Positions 1-7,976 are shown, counted from the first letter of the stretch. The stretch is 13,301 bases of DNA from 1-14-2-50-31-20 sp965370315 (GCA_965370315.1 CBDUTO010000120.1:1-13301), one strand, 5' to 3'. Notes: generated by a model not told the origin, from the letters alone. Translations and numbers: made by a program.

Positions 1-908
1 CTGGTGGGGCAATTCCTCACTTCCATGGAAATGAATTACTTGAAATGATTCCTGAAGCTGGAAGTGACGCAAATATTTCATTATATGAATTTGGAATGTA
101 CCCTGGGCCCCACATCACTCCTGAATTAATGCTTGAGCTTTCACGAAAAGTAAAAGAGTTTGCTGAGTCAGATGATATTGATGGAATAATCGTAACTCAT
201 GGTACTGATACACTTGAAGAGACTTCTTACTTTTTAGATTTAACAATCAAGACTTCAAAACCAATTGTTGTAATTGGAGCAATGCGAACAAGCTCAGAAC
301 CAGATTGGGATGGACCTAAGAATTTACTTGATGCAATTACTATATGTAAAAATGATAATAGCAAAGATATGGGAGTTTTGGTTTGTTTAAACGGAGAGAT
401 TAATGCTGCGAGCGAAGTTACTAAAACTCATACAGAAGATATGGAGACGTTTCAAAGTATGGATTTTGGCTCCATCGGTTTTGTGGAAAATGAAAAAGTA
501 GTTTTTAATAGATTACCCAAAAAACTGGAAATTATTGAAACCGATAGCATTATTTCTAATGTTGATTTAATAAAAGTTCATACGGGAATAACAGATAAAT
601 TCTTTAGGTTTTCGGCTGATAGTGGAGTTAAAGGAATTGTTGTTGAAGCTCTTGGAGTGGGTAATGTGCCTCCTACAGCTTATGAAGGAATTAAATATGC
701 CGTTGAAAAAGGAATTCCTGTAGTCCTTGTTTCCCGCTGTCCAACTGGAGAAACACTTGATATCTATAGTTATCCAGGTGCAGGAAAATGGTTAAAAGAA
801 CTTGGAGTGATTTTTACGGATTATTTGAATGGTCAAAAAGCTAGAATAAAACTAATGTTAGCCTTAAGTAAATGCAAAGATGTTTCGGAAATTTCAAAGA
901 TGTTTTAA
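1..908 (+). CDS. L-asparaginase, 5'-truncated by the window edge
   Basis: Hydrolyses L-asparagine to aspartate and ammonia. The frame is already open at base 3 and reads Gly-Gly-Ala-Ile-Pro-His before the first internal ATG at base 45, so the true start and the N-terminal TGGT threonine loop lie off the left edge. About 301 residues are visible. Counting from the Met at base 45, the second catalytic loop is HGTDT at 52-56, followed by the family signature AMRTSSEPDWDGPKNL (79-94) and the lysine of the Thr-Asp-Lys triad in EVTKTHTEDM (Lys127). The C-terminal small domain follows, with the PTGETLDIYSYPGAG stretch. The layout matches the bacterial asparaginase/glutaminase family (type I/II fold). 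Cytoplasmic or periplasmic location cannot be told because any signal peptide is missing. A 125-base gap separates it from the next gene on the same strand. Confidence 0.93.
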   Translation, partial: GGAIPHFHGNELLEMIPEAGSDANISLYEFGMYPGPHITPELMLELSRKVKEFAESDDIDGIIVTHGTDTLEETSYFLDLTIKTSKPIVVIGAMRTSSEPDWDGPKNLLDAITICKNDNSKDMGVLVCLNGEINAASEVTKTHTEDMETFQSMDFGSIGFVENEKVVFNRLPKKLEIIETDSIISNVDLIKVHTGITDKFFRFSADSGVKGIVVEALGVGNVPPTAYEGIKYAVEKGIPVVLVSRCPTGETLDIYSYPGAGKWLKELGVIFTDYLNGQKARIKLMLALSKCKDVSEISKMF

Positions 909-1033
909 AAAGGAAGATGATAGAAGTTGTTTTTTAATCTCACTTCTTACCTCTAACCTTTTACATTTGGCTTTCACAGAAAGACACAATAGAAAATAGA
1001 TCCTAAGATGGTTAAATATATAAAGGAATAATC

Positions 1034-2374
1034 ATGAGTAAAATAAAAGAAGTAATAAAACGTAATGGTACAATAGTTCCTTTCAATCCAGAAAGAATTA
1101 TGAATGCAATATACAGATCTGCGGTATCAGTCGGCGGAAGAGATAAAGAGACTGCAAAGAGTCTTGCAGATAAAGTTGTAATAGAACTTGAGAACAGAGT
1201 TCAGGCAGGCTTTAAGCCAAATAATGAAGAGATTCAAGATGTAGTTGAAAAAGTTTTAATAGAAAACGGTCATGCAACAGTTGCTAAAGAATATATTCTC
1301 TATCGAGATGAACAAAAGCAAAAACGCGAATCAAATGCTGAACAAGGAAGTCGATCTGCCGAGAAAATTCCATGGGAAAAAATATGGCATGTATATGATT
1401 GGACTGTTGAAAAAGACTTAAACACTTTTGGAAAACTTAATGCAAAAATTGATGCAGATGGTTTTACTGACTTAGTTAAAATCTCTGAAGCTCGTTATGA
1501 AAAGGATGTGGATAGAGCTGCAGAATTAATTTTACAACGTAGTGACAAATTAAAAATGGTTTTCATTAGTGGACCATCTTCTTCCGGAAAAACTACTACA
1601 ACTATTAAGATAGAGCAAAGATTAAAAAAACAAGGATTAAGTTTTGTAACATTAAATATTGATCATTACTTTTTTGATTTGGCATTACATCCAAAAGATG
1701 AATTTGGGGACTACGATTTTGAAACTCCACAAGCATTGGATTTACCATTAATAAACGAGCATCTTAAAAAGCTGAGTGCTGGTGAGAAAGTAATGATTCC
1801 CTCATATGATTTTAAGAAAGGTCTTCGCACATTAAATCAAACTCTAATCCAAAGAAAAGATAATGAAATTATTTTGATAGATAGTCTTCACGGACTATAC
1901 CCTCAGTTCAGCGAAGGAATTGATGACGATGTTAAGTTTAAATTATATCTTGAACCTCTTGTTCAAATAAAAGATGCCGACAATAAATTTGTACAATGGA
2001 CAGATATTAGATTAATGCGCAGAATGTTACGCGATTCAGTACAACGTGCATACGATCCTCAACAAACACTTGAGCATTGGCACTACGTTAGAGCAAGCGA
2101 GTTGCGTCACATAATTCCATACAGTAATAATGCCGATTTTATAATAAGTAGCGGAATGCCTTACGAGCTCTCGCTTTATCGCTCTCTATTATTTGATAAA
2201 TTTGCAGAATGGGTAACCCTCTTTAAAGATAACCCTTTGAAAATTGATGCTTATACTAGAGCAGAAAGAACTTATAATATGCTAAAAGGAATTAGACCGA
2301 TAGCGGATGATTCAGCTGTCCCAACAGATTCTGTACTTCGCGAGTTTATTGGTGGAAGTGAGTTTGAGTATTAG
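1034..2374 (+). CDS. ATP-cone / uridine kinase-like nucleoside kinase
   Basis: A two-domain protein of 446 residues. Residues about 4-92 form an ATP-cone (IKRNGTIVPFNPERI at the start, EYILYRDEQ at the end), the nucleotide-sensing module known from ribonucleotide reductases and NrdR. Residues about 172-440 form a phosphoribulokinase/uridine kinase P-loop domain: Walker A GPSSSGKT (180-187), an acidic strand NIDHYFFD (208-215) where uridine kinases carry the catalytic aspartate, LIDSLHGLYP (281-290), and the Arg-rich lid LMRRMLRDSVQR (327-338). Inferred role is phosphorylation of a nucleoside such as uridine with the cone as allosteric sensor; the substrate is not proven. The start is supported by AAGGA at 1023-1027, six bases before ATG. 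No TGS domain is present, unlike some other bacterial nucleoside kinases of this class. Confidence 0.88.
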   Translation: MSKIKEVIKRNGTIVPFNPERIMNAIYRSAVSVGGRDKETAKSLADKVVIELENRVQAGFKPNNEEIQDVVEKVLIENGHATVAKEYILYRDEQKQKRESNAEQGSRSAEKIPWEKIWHVYDWTVEKDLNTFGKLNAKIDADGFTDLVKISEARYEKDVDRAAELILQRSDKLKMVFISGPSSSGKTTTTIKIEQRLKKQGLSFVTLNIDHYFFDLALHPKDEFGDYDFETPQALDLPLINEHLKKLSAGEKVMIPSYDFKKGLRTLNQTLIQRKDNEIILIDSLHGLYPQFSEGIDDDVKFKLYLEPLVQIKDADNKFVQWTDIRLMRRMLRDSVQRAYDPQQTLEHWHYVRASELRHIIPYSNNADFIISSGMPYELSLYRSLLFDKFAEWVTLFKDNPLKIDAYTRAERTYNMLKGIRPIADDSAVPTDSVLREFIGGSEFEY

Positions 2375-2416
2375 TTTCATGAATCGAGAATTGATGAAAT
2401 AATTACAAGACGTAGT

Positions 2417-2435
2417 GACGACTCGCTGAGTCGTC
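2417..2435. repeat. Perfect 8-bp hairpin downstream of the kinase gene
   Basis: GACGACTC and GAGTCGTC pair around a three-base GCT loop, 42 bases after the kinase stop. It is GC-rich for this window. No T-run follows on either strand, so it is at best a weak terminator or RNA-stabilising stem. The gap 2375-2573 otherwise holds only an AT-rich 7-bp inverted repeat (AATACTA at 2515-2521, TAGTATT at 2531-2537) upstream of the peptidase gene, which could be an operator but is unproven. Confidence 0.4.
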
Positions 2436-2573
2436 TTATGCCTAAACTCAAGAGTTCAATTTTAATATAAAAGAAGAACAGCAAAACTTCTACTATATGA
2501 GATTGGGCAGCAGTAATACTACTATTAGAATAGTATTTAATAACCAATTAAAATTCTATAGAGGGGTAATTAA

Positions 2574-4046
2574 ATGAAGATTTTGTTTTTATTTCCAATT
2601 CTTTTTTTGCTAAGCTGTCAAGATTCTCATTCTATCTCTGAACAGCTAGAAAAGCATGTCAATTATTTAGCTTCTGATAAATTGGAAGGAAGATACCCAA
2701 CTACTGAAGGTGACTCATTATCACAAATGTATATAGAAAACATATTTAAAGAAAATGGTTTAGAAAGCCTAAATTCCAAATCAGAATATTTTCAAGATTT
2801 TCCTTTTCTTTGTAGAATAAATGCCTCAAATACTAATAGTATTTCTATTAAAATATCAGATAGTCTATATCAATTAAAACATACTAAAGATTTTGTTGTT
2901 TTTTCCCAAAGTGGCTCAGATAAAATTTCGGGAAAGCTCGTTTTCATAGGATATGGAATCAATGAAAAAATTAATGAGTATGATGATTATCATAGAATAG
3001 ACTTAAGTGATAAAGTTGCAATTTGCTACATGGTTCCACCCAAAGGAATTGAAAAAAACTTACGGAAAATGTCATTTAAATTAAATACCACTGAAAAGGC
3101 AAAATTATTAAAATCCTTAGGTTGTAAGGCTATCATATTTGTTCTTCCAGAATCATATAAAAAACATGATTCGATAATTCCATTAAACGAAAAAAGAAGA
3201 TTCAGCCAAAAGAGTGTGCAAGAGCAAATTCCAATGATCAGATTATCATATTCAGCATATAAAAATCTTATGAAGACTGCTAATATTGATATCGATAAAA
3301 TCAATAAAAGCCTTTTAACAAGCAAATCATCACTCTCATTTGAATTACCTGAAATTAGTATAAGTATAGATATTAAAGTGAATTATGAATTTAGTAGAGC
3401 TACAAATATTGTTGGTTTCCTAAAGGGAAAAGACACTACTCAATCTATTATAATTGGTGCTCATTACGATCATCTTGGTATAAAAAATTATAGATCCATG
3501 TTGGATTCTATCTACAATGGTGCAGATGATAATGCTTCAGGCATATCTGTATTATTGGAAATGTCCAAATTATGTAGTACCGACTCTCTGTACGATTGTA
3601 ATATTTGTTTTGTTGCATTTGGAGCTGAAGAAAGTGGCCTTGTTGGCTCACGCTATTTTATTAACAACTTACCTAGTAAAACAGGAAAAATTAAATGCAT
3701 GATAAATTATGACATGGTTGGTCGAATGAGAGGTGATACTTTGCATGTAAATCATACGAAAAGTGCAAAAGAATGGACTAGTTTTCTTTCAACTAACCAA
3801 GATTATAATTTCAATTTATACTTTGATGAGCAAGTTGGCGCAACAGATTCATATAGTTTCATAAGAAAAGGTATTCCATCTTTATGGTTTTTCACTGGAT
3901 ACCACTCTAATTATCATAAACCAAGCGACGAATATGGAACATTAAATTATGTCGGGATGGAGAGAATTCTTCTCTTTTCAAAAGAATTAATTAGTCAAGT
4001 CAGCAAAAGTTCAAATGAATTGTCATTTGTAGAATTTAGACTTTAG
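2574..4046 (+). CDS. M28-family zinc aminopeptidase, lipoprotein
   Basis: Predicted exported metallopeptidase of 490 residues. Residues 1-15 are a lipoprotein signal peptide with lipobox Leu-Leu-Ser-Cys, lipid-modified at Cys15, which places the enzyme on a membrane surface in the envelope. A PA-like insert, recognisable from GKLVFIGYGI (120-129) and YDDYHRIDLSDKVAI (136-150), lies in about 115-265. The peptidase domain carries the whole two-zinc site: His297 in AHYDHLG, bridging Asp319 in GADDNASG, general base Glu352 and ligand Glu353 in AEESGLVGS, Asp380 in NYDMVGR, and His448 in YHKPSDE. It should release N-terminal residues from peptides outside the cytoplasm. The start is fixed by GAGGGG at 2561-2566, seven bases before ATG. 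Convergent with the porin gene across a 73-base gap. Confidence 0.93.
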   Translation: MKILFLFPILFLLSCQDSHSISEQLEKHVNYLASDKLEGRYPTTEGDSLSQMYIENIFKENGLESLNSKSEYFQDFPFLCRINASNTNSISIKISDSLYQLKHTKDFVVFSQSGSDKISGKLVFIGYGINEKINEYDDYHRIDLSDKVAICYMVPPKGIEKNLRKMSFKLNTTEKAKLLKSLGCKAIIFVLPESYKKHDSIIPLNEKRRFSQKSVQEQIPMIRLSYSAYKNLMKTANIDIDKINKSLLTSKSSLSFELPEISISIDIKVNYEFSRATNIVGFLKGKDTTQSIIIGAHYDHLGIKNYRSMLDSIYNGADDNASGISVLLEMSKLCSTDSLYDCNICFVAFGAEESGLVGSRYFINNLPSKTGKIKCMINYDMVGRMRGDTLHVNHTKSAKEWTSFLSTNQDYNFNLYFDEQVGATDSYSFIRKGIPSLWFFTGYHSNYHKPSDEYGTLNYVGMERILLFSKELISQVSKSSNELSFVEFRL

Positions 4047-4079
4047 ATAAAGCTTTAATTTTACTTGTAGCTAAAAACA

Positions 4080-4110
4080 TGGGGATGCAATTATTCAATT
4101 CACATCCCCA
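4080..4110 (-). terminator. Rho-independent terminator of the porin gene
   Basis: On the minus strand TGGGGATG (complement of 4103-4110) pairs perfectly with CATCCCCA (complement of 4080-4087) around a 15-base AT-rich loop and is followed by TGTTTTTAG, a usable U-tract. It starts 9 bases after the porin stop. On the plus strand the stem is followed by A's, so it terminates the minus-strand transcript; it gives no proper exit for the convergent peptidase gene. Confidence 0.75.
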
Positions 4111-4119
4111 AAAAATCAT

Positions 4120-5544
4120 TTACCAAATCCACCACTCGGCTCTAACTCCAAAATAGTGTCCAATGCTTTTTTCACCAACCGCTTGCAGATATGGCGAGTA
4201 TAAATTCTCTTTTGCAAAATCGTTATAGAACGCAATTGTGTAAATAAATCTTAGATGCGGTCTTGCCCAAGCACTTCTTTCCGCAGTTGGAACAAGAGTT
4301 GGAATTATAGAAAATTTCAAAACCGATGCTGCATCATTTTGTCCATCTTTTCTCATTGCAAAATGGACTTCATTCATTAAGTGAAAAATATCGGATATGT
4401 AATAAAACGATCTGAGTCCAGTAGCAAAATCAGTTTTCTGGTTATATACTTCTTTGTCAAAATATGTTTTTGCAAGGTGGTCACTATCTGCAGCACCATG
4501 ACTTTTAGTATAAATAGCATATCCGTTTAATGAAAATGACTTAGAAAAATTTAAAAGAAAATGTTCAACAAACGAAAGAGAATAAGCATTTGTAAATTTG
4601 TTTGTCTCTAAGTTTGGAGCACCATATGTAAGCCAAGTTTTACTCATTCCACCATCGCCGCCATTTGCAATTCCAATACCATAACGTAAAGAGAGTGCAT
4701 TAAAAGAACCTGGCAAAAATTGTGGCAATTGCATAACGTGCTTGGCACCAACTGTATAGCCGACATCGGATGGATAATCTAAATATTGTTTTAAACTATC
4801 CACATCAGTAGTTCCATCTGCTAGTCTATGAAATTCTCCCAAGATTTTTAATTTGTGATTTTCTCCATATTCAAAAGTATGTGTAAGAGCCGTTACAATT
4901 CTTTGTCTAAGTTCTAGCGATGGTGTTCCAGTTGCAGTATTCACATAAAAATATGGAGGCAAAGTTGAGTTTGTATCAACGGCACTAACAAAGAGTGTAA
5001 CAAATTCTGTGTTGCCATATTCAATACCAAATCCTTGAGATGAGAGATCGTCAAAATACCAGTGGTCAGCAATATGAACATCGCCGCCTCTGAAAAGGCG
5101 TGCGCCAACCCATACAGACCATGGAGATCCGTTAATATGTTTGGCTTGTGCAAATAATTCTGGAAGACCAAATGTAAGCCCTCCAATACTTTTGGTATTT
5201 ACATTACCAAACAACTGTCCACCAGTATTATAAACTGAGAGCCTTGCTTGAACATTAATCTCCGTATTTATTCTAGAATTAGCTGGCTCAAAATGTATTG
5301 CTGGTGCAAGTTCAAGATAATCCATCTCTTCCATTCTTCCGCCAAGCATTCCCATTCCATTAAGATTGAGAGTTCGCGCCAAAGCTCCCTGAACATCAAA
5401 GGACCAATTAGCACCAACACGTCCGTATGTACCAATGGAGAAGTTTTTATACTTTGATTCTTGTAACTCTTGTATTGGCTGGGCAAATGTGTTGGAAGAT
5501 AAAATAGAAATGAAAACTAAAATATGTAAAATTGAGTTTTTCAT
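4120..5544 (-). CDS. LamB-like carbohydrate porin (outer-membrane beta-barrel)
   Basis: A 474-residue protein with a signal peptide (residues 1-21, ending SNTFA before QPIQ). The rest is alternating hydrophobic/polar strands rich in aromatic residues. The segment WSVWVGARLFRGGDVHIADHW followed by YFDD and GFGIEY resembles the conserved maltoporin stretch of the Gly-Arg-Arg-Phe-Tyr/His-Asp type, and the C-terminus AEWWIW ends in aromatics as outer-membrane barrels do. The likely role is passive entry of sugars across the outer membrane; the actual solute is unknown and no sugar-utilisation genes lie next to it. AGGAG sits five bases before ATG, and a strong terminator follows the gene. It lies 46 bases downstream of the ArsC-like gene on the same strand and may be co-transcribed with it. 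A generic barrel of another family remains possible. Confidence 0.77.
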   Translation of the reverse strand: MKNSILHILVFISILSSNTFAQPIQELQESKYKNFSIGTYGRVGANWSFDVQGALARTLNLNGMGMLGGRMEEMDYLELAPAIHFEPANSRINTEINVQARLSVYNTGGQLFGNVNTKSIGGLTFGLPELFAQAKHINGSPWSVWVGARLFRGGDVHIADHWYFDDLSSQGFGIEYGNTEFVTLFVSAVDTNSTLPPYFYVNTATGTPSLELRQRIVTALTHTFEYGENHKLKILGEFHRLADGTTDVDSLKQYLDYPSDVGYTVGAKHVMQLPQFLPGSFNALSLRYGIGIANGGDGGMSKTWLTYGAPNLETNKFTNAYSLSFVEHFLLNFSKSFSLNGYAIYTKSHGAADSDHLAKTYFDKEVYNQKTDFATGLRSFYYISDIFHLMNEVHFAMRKDGQNDAASVLKFSIIPTLVPTAERSAWARPHLRFIYTIAFYNDFAKENLYSPYLQAVGEKSIGHYFGVRAEWWIW

Positions 5545-5590
5545 CTTTGCTCCTAATACTTACATCAATTTAAAGAGTTTAAATATGTAA

Positions 5591-5941
5591 TTAAATTACT
5601 TCATCTATCCTTTCAGTTGGTCGTGCTACAACTGCCTTATCCCCTTTTTCAATTATAGGACGCTCAATTAGACTTGGGTCAGCAACCATGAAATCAATTA
5701 TTTGGGCTTGAGTATATTTATTGTTTTTGAAATCCAATTCTTTATAAGATATTTCTCTCTTGCGTAAAAGCTCTTCAGCTTTCATATCCATTTTCTTTAG
5801 AAGTGTTTTCAATTTGTTTTTTGTGTAAGGAGTATCGTAATATTTTATTACGTCAAACTCTACCCCTTTCTCTTCAAGGTATTTTACTCCTGCTCTACTT
5901 TTTGAGCATGTTGGTTTGTGGTAAATTTTAATATCTGCCAT
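5591..5941 (-). CDS. ArsC/Spx-family thioredoxin-fold protein (putative arsenate reductase)
   Basis: 116 residues starting at MADIKIYHKP; AGGAG lies ten bases before this ATG, whereas an upstream in-frame ATG 13 codons earlier adds residues that do not fit the family. The N-terminal KPTCSKSR carries the single catalytic cysteine (Cys12) of ArsC-type reductases, and the downstream EELLRKRE and LIERPII segments match the arginine-bearing positions that bind the oxyanion in glutaredoxin-linked ArsC. It lacks the CxxC of Spx-like redox regulators. The closest reading is arsenate reductase or the YffB/YfgD-like branch. No arsenite exporter or ArsR regulator is near, so a role in arsenic resistance is only inferred. 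Likely first gene of a pair with the downstream porin gene. Confidence 0.85.
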   Translation of the reverse strand: MADIKIYHKPTCSKSRAGVKYLEEKGVEFDVIKYYDTPYTKNKLKTLLKKMDMKAEELLRKREISYKELDFKNNKYTQAQIIDFMVADPSLIERPIIEKGDKAVVARPTERIDEVI

Positions 5942-6006
5942 TGTTTTATTTCTCCTATAATTTAACGTTCTTATAATCAATTCTTGTAGTAAATATTATT
6001 AAAAAT

Positions 6007-6092
6007 GTCATTGCGAGGAGTCCATTTTTTATCGGACGACGTGGCAATCTTCAACAGATTGCTTCATCCCACAAAACGGGATTCGCAAAGAC
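6007..6092. repeat. Palindromic intergenic element with cloverleaf folding
   Basis: An 86-base block. Outer arms GTCATTGCGA (6007-6016) and TCGCAAAGAC (6083-6092) pair at 9 of 10 positions and enclose three hairpins: GTCC/GGAC (6020-6023 with 6034-6037), the perfect 7-bp GCAATCT/AGATTGC (6044-6050 with 6056-6062, 5-base loop), and TCCC/GGGA (6067-6070 with 6078-6081). From memory, elements with GTCATTGCGAG ends are dispersed repeats in many bacterial genomes. It fills most of the 177-base spacer between the phosphatase and ArsC-like genes. It is not a tRNA: the arms do not match tRNA stem lengths and no T-loop sequence is present. Confidence 0.75.
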
Positions 6093-6118
6093 TTTATTGG
6101 CTTCCAAATAAATTTTTA

Positions 6119-6592
6119 TTAGAAATCATTTTTAACAATATGTTTCAACAATCCAAGACATGCATCTTCAAGTAAATCAAGAACGTACTCAAAGCCTTGC
6201 TCGCCGCCATAATATGGGTCTGGAACATCGGTATCATCATACTGCGTAGCATATTCCAACATCATTGAAACTTTATTTTTGTATTTCACTTCTGAATCAA
6301 GTGAAAGAATATTATTGTAATTCTCACTATCCATTGCAATTATGTAATCGAATCTGTCAAAATCAAATTGCTTTATTTGTCTAGCAATACTTGTTAAGTC
6401 ATATCCACGTTTGACAGCATGGCTTTTCATTCGTGTGTCTGCCGGTTCCCCAGAGTGATAAGCAATTGTTCCTGCCGAATCACAAGTGATTCTATCTTGT
6501 AAATTGTTTTTTGTAATAAGCCCATTCATAACTGCTTCACCAGAGGGTGAGCGGCAAATGTTTCCCATGCAGACAAATAATATTTTAATCAT
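6119..6592 (-). CDS. Low-molecular-weight protein tyrosine phosphatase
   Basis: 157 residues, a normal length for the family. The phosphate-binding loop is complete near the N-terminus: Cys8-Met-Gly-Asn-Ile-Cys-Arg14-Ser15, preceded by the strand IKILFV. The general acid is Asp125 in VPDPYYGG, with adjacent tyrosines 127 and 128 as in the eukaryote-like branch. It should dephosphorylate phosphotyrosine, or sometimes phosphoarginine, in the cytoplasm. Its cysteines are at 8, 13, 38 and 145; the redox pair expected near 82-89 in the related ArsC arsenate reductases is absent, so it is a phosphatase. No strong Shine-Dalgarno precedes the ATG. Divergent from the PLP-enzyme gene. Confidence 0.95.
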   Translation of the reverse strand: MIKILFVCMGNICRSPSGEAVMNGLITKNNLQDRITCDSAGTIAYHSGEPADTRMKSHAVKRGYDLTSIARQIKQFDFDRFDYIIAMDSENYNNILSLDSEVKYKNKVSMMLEYATQYDDTDVPDPYYGGEQGFEYVLDLLEDACLGLLKHIVKNDF

Positions 6593-6658
6593 GTTTAACT
6601 TTTAATTATTTTGGTAAATGTAAAAACCAATATAAATTATTAAAAGACCTTGTTCAAT

Positions 6659-7585
6659 ATGTTTGATTTCAAACCACACATCAACGAAGAAGCAGCGGTA
6701 TTACTCCCTGTTAAATTGCCAAATATTATCACAGATGTAAAAGTATTTATGAAACGGATTGACCTTGTTCATCCTGTAATTTCGGGTAATAAATGGTATA
6801 AGATGAAATACAACATTGCCGAAATGTTGGAACAAAGGAAAGATACGCTTCTTACTTTTGGTGGTGCTTATTCAAATCACATTCATGCATCTGCAATGGC
6901 AGGTAAAATATTTGGATTTAAAACTATTGGATTACTTAGAGGTGAGGAACACCTACCCTTAAATGAAACACTACAATCAGCAGTGGATAATGGAATGGAA
7001 ATCCATTACGTTGATAGAACTACTTTTAGAAAACGTGATTCAAAAGATTATTTAAATGTATTGAAAAATAAATTTGGTGCTGCTTTCATTCTTCCACTTG
7101 GCGGAACAAATAATATTGCTCTTAAAGGTTGTGCTGAAATAGTTGATAATATTGACATTGATTTCGATTATATCTGTTCTTCATCTGGAAGTGGTGGAAC
7201 ATTTGCAGGTATAGTTGCTGGACTTAATGGTAACAAAAAAGGGATTGTATTCCCAGCATTGAAAGGTGGGGAATTTCTTAAAGACGTAATTTCAGATTTA
7301 GTTCATGACTATACTGGGAAAGAATTCAATAATTGGAGTTTAAATACAGACTTTCATTTTGGTGGATTTGCAAAACTCACAACTGAACTTGTTCAGTTCA
7401 CTAAAGAATTTGAAAAACTAAATGGATTTGAACTAGATTACATTTACACAAACAAAATGATGTTTGGTATTTCCGAATTAATAAAGTCAGGACATTTCAA
7501 ATCTGGAGAGACTATTGTTGCTGTACATTCAGGTGGTTTGCAGGGCAACTTGGGAATGAAAGAGAAAATTGAAAAATTTATTTGA
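6659..7585 (+). CDS. PLP-dependent enzyme, ACC deaminase / D-cysteine desulfhydrase family
   Basis: 308 residues from the ATG at 6659; an in-frame TTG at 6650 would add three residues and neither start has a strong ribosome-binding site. It is a fold-type II PLP enzyme: the PLP lysine is predicted at Lys45 in SGNKWYKMKY, followed by GGAYSNH (68-74) with the substrate-binding Ser-Asn-His, and the phosphate loop SSGSGGT (175-181). Tyr263 in IYTNKMMFG sits where this family has one active-site tyrosine. The second tyrosine expected after HxGG near the C-terminus is not seen (HSGGLQGNLGM), so the exact reaction (ring-opening deamination or thiol elimination) is open. The 57-base gap to the divergent phosphatase gene must hold both promoters; it contains a weak TTGGT/ACCAA inverted repeat (6611-6630). 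Confidence 0.85.
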   Translation: MFDFKPHINEEAAVLLPVKLPNIITDVKVFMKRIDLVHPVISGNKWYKMKYNIAEMLEQRKDTLLTFGGAYSNHIHASAMAGKIFGFKTIGLLRGEEHLPLNETLQSAVDNGMEIHYVDRTTFRKRDSKDYLNVLKNKFGAAFILPLGGTNNIALKGCAEIVDNIDIDFDYICSSSGSGGTFAGIVAGLNGNKKGIVFPALKGGEFLKDVISDLVHDYTGKEFNNWSLNTDFHFGGFAKLTTELVQFTKEFEKLNGFELDYIYTNKMMFGISELIKSGHFKSGETIVAVHSGGLQGNLGMKEKIEKFI

Positions 7586-7645
7586 AGAATTTCTTGTTTC
7601 TATCAAATATGAAATTATAAAAGCAATTGTAATTATGTACTCAAT

Positions 7646-7930
7646 TTAATTTCCACTTAAGGGCGTACCAAATATTCCAACAGCTAGTTCTGCCCACATT
7701 GCAAGAAATAGTGTTAGAATAAATATACTTATAGCAATCTTATATTTACTTATTTTAACTTTTCTAATAGCAAGTTCAATCAATAGACTAGTGCCAAACA
7801 ATAGAATTCCAGCAATAACGAAATCCATGAGGTTCCAATTTACTTCATCCGTAAACTGCATTGCTATAAAAGGTAAAAACAACAATAATGAGGGTATTAG
7901 TATTATGGAAATATGTCGTTTGCTCTTCAT
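7646..7930 (-). CDS. Small three-helix membrane protein, function unknown
   Basis: 94 residues from the ATG at 7928-7930, which has GGAAAG seven bases upstream; a TTG 15 bases earlier is a less likely start. There are three hydrophobic helices: about residues 8-24 (SIILIPSLLLFLPFIAM), 35-54 (DFVIAGILLFGTSLLIELAI) and 64-86 (KIAISIFILTLFLAMWAELAVGI). The segment MQFTDEVNWNLMDF between the first two helices is, as I recall, characteristic of an uncharacterised family in Bacteroidota and Proteobacteria. The Lys/Arg-rich N-terminus suggests N-in topology. No function can be assigned. It converges on the PLP-enzyme gene with a 60-base gap and no clear terminator. Confidence 0.75.
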   Translation of the reverse strand: MKSKRHISIILIPSLLLFLPFIAMQFTDEVNWNLMDFVIAGILLFGTSLLIELAIRKVKISKYKIAISIFILTLFLAMWAELAVGIFGTPLSGN

Positions 7931-7976
7931 GTTTTTGCTTTCCAAATAATAATAGTTTGAACAATACTACTTAAAT

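Noticed and set aside
962..969. TACATTTG as a Bacteroidota -7 promoter box (TAnnTTTG) for the kinase gene
   Set aside because: The box matches, but no TTG-type -33 element lies at the expected distance, and a match this short is not rare in AT-rich DNA.
3026..3325. Minus-strand open frame inside the M28 peptidase gene
   Set aside because: It lies wholly within a gene with a complete zinc site on the other strand and resembles no protein; a by-product of AT-rich composition.
6007..6092. tRNA gene suggested by the cloverleaf shape
   Set aside because: Stem lengths do not match, the conserved T-loop and acceptor features are absent, and the closing stem is 10 bp.
7586..7645. Bidirectional terminator between the convergent PLP-enzyme and membrane-protein genes
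   Set aside because: Only a 6-bp AATTTC/GAAATT pairing is visible, too weak and without a proper T-run.
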